Part shown: piece after piece, positions 59,621-64,000 of the stretch
Numbering within the stretch: position 1 is the first letter of the stretch
How the letters are laid out: each line of letters begins with the position of its first letter
NCBI RefSeq assembly: GCF_964355755.1
Contig: NC_092680.1
Coordinates: 16,283,001 to 16,347,000 of the forward strand
Length of the DNA: 64,000 nucleotides
DNA from: Antedon mediterranea
Lineage: Eukaryota > Echinodermata > Crinoidea > Comatulida > Antedonidae
Reading direction: 5' to 3'
Program-made: the position numbers and the translations under genes
The notes under the pieces: model-generated
What the model saw: only the letters and a program-made list of their open reading frames with translations
What the model was told of the DNA's origin: nothing
The model's database searches: none

Positions 59621-60093
59621 CTGTACTGTAGGCTAGTCATGCGAAATTCGCAAACAGTAACTGGTTTTTACGAACGTTATAACACTTGACCTACTTAAAA
59701 TTTTCAAAATATTTTGGTATGAATCGATCACCCTTTATCGTAACTATTAATAGTGTGCGCTTTTTAATTGTTAATATTAACGGTAACAGTATTAATGAAT
59801 ATGTTAATTTTGCTGTTATAAGGTGGTGTAAACTGTTTTTAAGTAACAGTTGCTGTAATGAAATTTGAAAAAAAAAACATTAGTTCAGCTTTGGTTTTTT
59901 TTTGTGCGCTTATACAGGCGCGGATTTAGAAAAAAAAATTATCAGCCATGTCTTTTTAAAATAAAATAATGACTATTTTTATTTGTCTGCAACACGTCGG
60001 ATCGTTTATCATTTAGACCCGGGCCTAGTTTAATTATTATTAAGTTATCTTAATAAACGGTGGCTGAATAACGAACGTTGTGTGTGATCTATT

Positions 60094-60211
60094 TGACGCA
60101 CACGCACCCTCTGATAAGAAATTTCACACGACGTCTCTCGTACGTACGACGACGAAGGATCGTTGAAAAAACAATTCCTTTTGACGTACACGCACCCTCT
60201 GATAAGAAAAT
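60094..60211. repeat. Two direct copies of CACGCACCCTCTGATAAGAAA
   Basis: At about 60099 and 60188, 89 bp apart, in partly similar context (GACG upstream in both). Confidence 0.6.
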
Positions 60212-60429
60212 ACCATGCGCGTTCCAGCATGGTGTAGTCCATTATACGTGTGAAATTAGGGGTGTCCACTTTTTGGTATTAAATTTTAATACCAAAGTTA
60301 AACACGCACACCTCAACCGAAGATCGTTGGAAGTATATTATATTTATATGTTATCGCACCCACCTCAATAATCCAGCCGACAGATCATCGAAAAATCTTG
60401 TTTAACAACGTCATATTTGTTTGTTGTTG

Positions 60430-60545
60430 CTAACGTTTTCCGTCTTCCGACATTACGCTTTCCACAATTTGTTTCCATTTTTTCCTGTTTATGGCAGGAT
60501 GGTTTGTTATTGTGTTAGTGTCTACTAGTCCTTGTAAGTCTTTCT
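60430..60545 (-). pseudogene. LINE C-terminal scrap
   Basis: The - strand reads KDLQGLVDTNTITNHPAINR, then KKWKQIVESVMSEDGKR and a stop; this resembles the end of endonuclease-reverse transcriptases (ITGL...DR..W...). Nothing upstream remains. Confidence 0.5.
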
Positions 60546-60549
60546 TTAT

Positions 60550-62383
60550 GTTTTAACAACGTCATAGGCCTACACTAAATTAACGAACGCGTTTTTACCG
60601 AACTCAAGGAAATATGGATTATACTAACAAAAAAGCTTCAGAAATCGAAACTCGGAAAATAACTATAATTTATATTCTACTACATAATGTCATTGGCTTA
60701 ATTTTTATCGTGGTTAAAACTCTGTGTATGAATAGTTGTAGTTAAGGCCTACAAGCAAATTTTTTTTGTATCATGTTTTCTCCGTTCGTTGCTACTAGCA
60801 GCTATTAATTAGGCTAAGTAGCTTGCTGTTAGGGTCTTGGTTGGCTTCACATGCCTTTTTTGATCGCATTGTTTGAAACTAAACGAAACATTCAACACAG
60901 GACGGTAGACGCTAAACATCGTATCTTATTTATTATTATTATATGGATCGTAAGATGTAGACAGTCCTCTCCTACTATTACGTACGCTATCTGATGAATA
61001 GGGGAAATCCCCCAAAAAATGTTTGCGGGTAGAATTTTTTTTTAATTCCACCCGGGCGCTCAACCGGAAACAAGCTATATTTTATTTTGGCCTAGTTATT
61101 AAAATATTTTTTAATGTTGTCCTTGGTGCCCCTTCGATTTAAAACAAATGGCCTTGGTGCCCCTCAAATCAACGAAAACCAGAGGCCAAATGGCCTTGCC
61201 CATAAAATCCCCAAATTCGAGGCCTGTTTAAATAATTATGTGACATTTAATTGGCAAATTCAACAAAAGACCCTCCCTACAATTTGTGACGTTTCAAAAA
61301 CATTAAGCCATGTCATTCCTTGTCTTAAATGTACGTTTATGGTAAATATGATAAAAAGAGAGAAACATGCACTAGGCCGACCCAAGTAGCTCGCGGTGAA
61401 TCCTCTCGTGGACGGTCTTTAGGCCTAGCCTTTTTGTAGGCCTAATTATTTGTCGGGCCGGGGAAATTTCTTTATGATGTTTCTTTGGCCATGGTGTTGA
61501 GGAGATAATTTCATAGCAATAAACAATATCTACAAATGTCATTGTACTCTTATTTATTCAGTGCGAGTTTTGTGATCCTCTTGACAAAAAATACATGCGG
61601 TTTAATTTATGCCGCCTTACAGTATGTTCGTTTACATATTTTGTATAGCTGCATTCACTGAAGCTGTTGTTTTTGTGTGTGATATTCTGATGGTCATCGA
61701 TAAAATAACAATCCATAAATTAGTCTTGAAAGCGTCAGATACCGAAATTTTTCCCGGGCCTTCGGCCCTTGGACTCCGACCGGGGACACTTTGGCGGCCC
61801 CCTGGCCCCCAGCTACTTACAGTTCAACATTACATTCGTTACATTACAATTATTGTATTGTTTTTAAAACAACTTTCATCACCCAGGGAAGAATGTGCGC
61901 TTTGTAATTGTTAATTAATAAAGGATTATTAATGAATATGTTTCACATTAAAGGTTAAAGGCCTATTTCACAATATGTTAATTTTGTTGTTATAAAGTCT
62001 ATAAGCCTAAACCGTTTTTCAAACAATATTCCACCCAATTTAGTTTGTGAGGTATAGAAGGGTACTGTGCAAATATAGTTTTAAAAATATTACTGTATAT
62101 TGTGTTTAAACGACTATTATCAATCAATGAATAATATTGTCCGCTTTTTAATATTCATAACAGTATTAATGAATAATATGTTAAGTTTGATGTTAGGTAG
62201 TGTAAACTGTTTTTAAGTAACAGTTGCTGTAATGACATGACAGATTTGTTTTGTTTGTGCGCTTTTATAGAATGGATACTGTAAGCACGTTTAAAAAGAT
62301 ATTACATTTGATCGATTGCAACTGTTGTAATTAACGAGCAAAAATAGCCCGGCTTAACATTTAATGAAGTGGGGCGGTATTGA
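60550..62383. other. Intergenic, no gene seen
   Basis: GC-rich patch CCCGGGCCTTCGGCCCTTGG at 61753-61772 with hairpin potential. Repeated tail words (CAGTTGCTGTAATGA) near 59850 and 62220 indicate a dispersed repeat. ORFs up to 101 codons show no family signal. Confidence 0.45.
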
Positions 62384-62976
62384 ACAAGGCCAACAGCCAT
62401 TAAGTCGCGTGCTACAATGCATAGTGATACCGGACCGACAGACAAACAGACCGACAGACAGACAGACCGACAGACAGACGGACCGACCGACATAGTGAAC
62501 TATACTGACCGAAATTACTGAACATGTTTAAAAATGTTGAAATGTTTAAAAACATTTATATTTATTTTAATTTACACGTGCGTAGCCTGTCACTTTTGAC
62601 GTGCTCGTATAACGTAATTTCGAGTTGAAAAGTAAGTCAAGAAAACAGAAATCGGGCAAAAAGAGTGCGCAATAACATTTAACGCGCAGTGCGCGCGCAA
62701 AAATCTGCGCACTCATGGCAAATTTGTAAACGCTTAAAATTGCCTGAAACGTACTCTTATTTCATCGAAAATAAATTTTGAAAATGTTAGGCGCGCGTAC
62801 GCATGCGTTACATGCGCTACGCACGTAATTGTATTGCCATATGATGATTTATGCCCTGAAATGTATGAGTACCAAATTTTATTTAATTGTGATTCATGGT
62901 TGTTAAGATATGATTACAAACGTGATTTCGTTAAATCGTGCGTAGACCGCGTAATTTTTTATTGCGCACCGTGAAA
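62384..62976 (+). mobile_element. 0.8-kb GACAGACC repeat, copy 3, 3' truncated
   Basis: Same start and body as 36813-37617, but it stops at GCGCACCGTGAAA and runs directly into the minisatellite; the second tract and right end are missing. Confidence 0.88.
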
Positions 62977-62979
62977 CGT

Positions 62980-63265
62980 ATCCGGATATTCACCCCCTGG
63001 ACATTTACCCCCCGGACAACTACCCCCCGGACAACCACCACCTGGACCACTACCCCCTTAGGACAACTACCCCTTTAGGACAACTACCCCCCGGACAAAT
63101 ACCCCCCGGACAACTACCCCCTTAGGACAACAACCCCCTTAGGACAACTACCCCCTGGACAACTACCCCCCGGACAATTACCCCCTAGGAACAATTACCC
63201 CCCGGACAATTACCACCCGGACAATTACCCCCCGGACAATTACCACCCAGAAAACTATCCCTTTA
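62980..63265. repeat. 15-16 bp minisatellite CCCCCCGGACAACTA, about 17 copies
   Basis: Units vary between GGACAACTACCCCCC, GGACAATTACCCCCC and CTTAGGACAACTACC. Starts exactly where element copy 3 breaks off. Confidence 0.92.
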
Positions 63266-64000
63266 GAACACCCTAACCACCCAGACCATTCAACAACCTG
63301 ACTCTGCAACAGTGTATAATAGGAATTAATAACTATATTTTAATTCGTTACTTTGACGAATTACTATTCATTATTGTAAACAAAAGTAAAAGATTGAACA
63401 TAAATATAGCCTGGTATAAACTGAAGATCGTCACACATGATCATAGGATAGTCGAACGTATTATATAGTACTCCCTGTATTTACTGTAAAGACTGGGTTC
63501 GCTAATAATAATAATAATTTTTGCGTCAGGACAATGCTTCGATAACCACTGGTCTTAAAAGAATTAATATTTGTCTCAAATTTGTCATATATGTATTTTT
63601 GTACACTTGAAGAATAATATCACTTTTGATATTTGACCTCAATGTTCACTCACCGAATAAACGTCGATCTTTAAATAAATTCCCCTCAAATAAACGGTGA
63701 CCATGTCACTCCCATGAAACATCATATGGAATAATCGGCGTCTATTTCCATTAGATTATACCCCCTCCCATTGAATAAACAACTTTCTTCCAATAAATGT
63801 CCACCTAAAAACCACCTAAACAATAAACAGCCCAGGCCGTTTTTTCAATAAATACGGTACTTTAAATCTAGCACATCTAGGGTCTAGCGTGCTGTTAAAC
63901 AGAATAATCGGTTAAAAACGGGTGTTTCGAAACTAGAGACCCGAGACCAGAGACCAGAGACCCGAGACCCAATACGAAAAGGGAGACCTAAATATACGAA
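63266..64000. other. Window end, no gene seen; short GAGACC repeats
   Basis: 63936-63975 repeats GAGACCCGAGACCAGAGACC-like words. The rest is AT-rich without recognisable features. Confidence 0.5.

Noticed and set aside
61114-61914. ORFs of 91 and 101 codons
   Set aside because: No family signal, no splice structure, repeat-like surroundings.

Overview
The window looks like AT-rich nuclear DNA of an invertebrate deuterostome. An echinoderm is most likely, possibly a crinoid, but the species is not proven. The reasons are metazoan multi-exon genes with GT-AG introns, hundreds of AGGCCTA-type words typical of echinoderm intergenic DNA, and a dense layer of foldback elements, MITEs, SINE/tRNA-like repeats, non-LTR retrotransposon scraps and minisatellites.

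Four protein genes can be read, all on the + strand. (1) The 3' five exons of PRCC (16-2572). (2) A two-exon gene for an unrecognised nuclear-looking protein built of about 13 alternating Ser/acidic and Arg/Lys repeats (6369-8144), followed by a decayed tail of the same repeats. (3) A complete SWEET sugar transporter, SLC50A1 (21314-27441), with two further candidate terminal exons downstream (29212-29301 and 33171-33260), the second made by a local duplication. (4) A complete 11-exon SLC17-family anion transporter (47034-55280).

Between genes 2 and 3 lies the most unusual part. A tandem duplication of about 3 kb (9793-12526, repeated at 12710-17075 with an insertion) carries four related units, A to D. 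Each has the same upstream element exactly 53 nt before the presumed 5' end, a 5' segment that pairs with a 3' segment through a 10-11 bp helix showing compensatory changes between copies, and a T-run straight after. This looks like a four-gene family of RNA polymerase III noncoding RNAs that I cannot assign to a known class.

The rest is mostly repeats: GAGCACAGTG palindrome arrays (3226-5062), a hAT-like element with an 8-bp target duplication (19552-21221), a composite foldback in SWEET intron 1 (21630-24701), a 5.2-kb foldback (39928-45086) with tRNA-like genes and a nested LINE scrap, about 0.8-kb repeats rich in GACAGACC (three copies), two tiny CAGGGAG elements with 7-bp target duplications, and a MITE family present empty in a PRCC intron and carrying a LINE in an SLC17 intron. 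The last 8.7 kb (55281-64000) shows no gene I can support. PRCC and SLC50A1 are also fairly close together in human (1q22-q23), so their closeness here may be old linkage.
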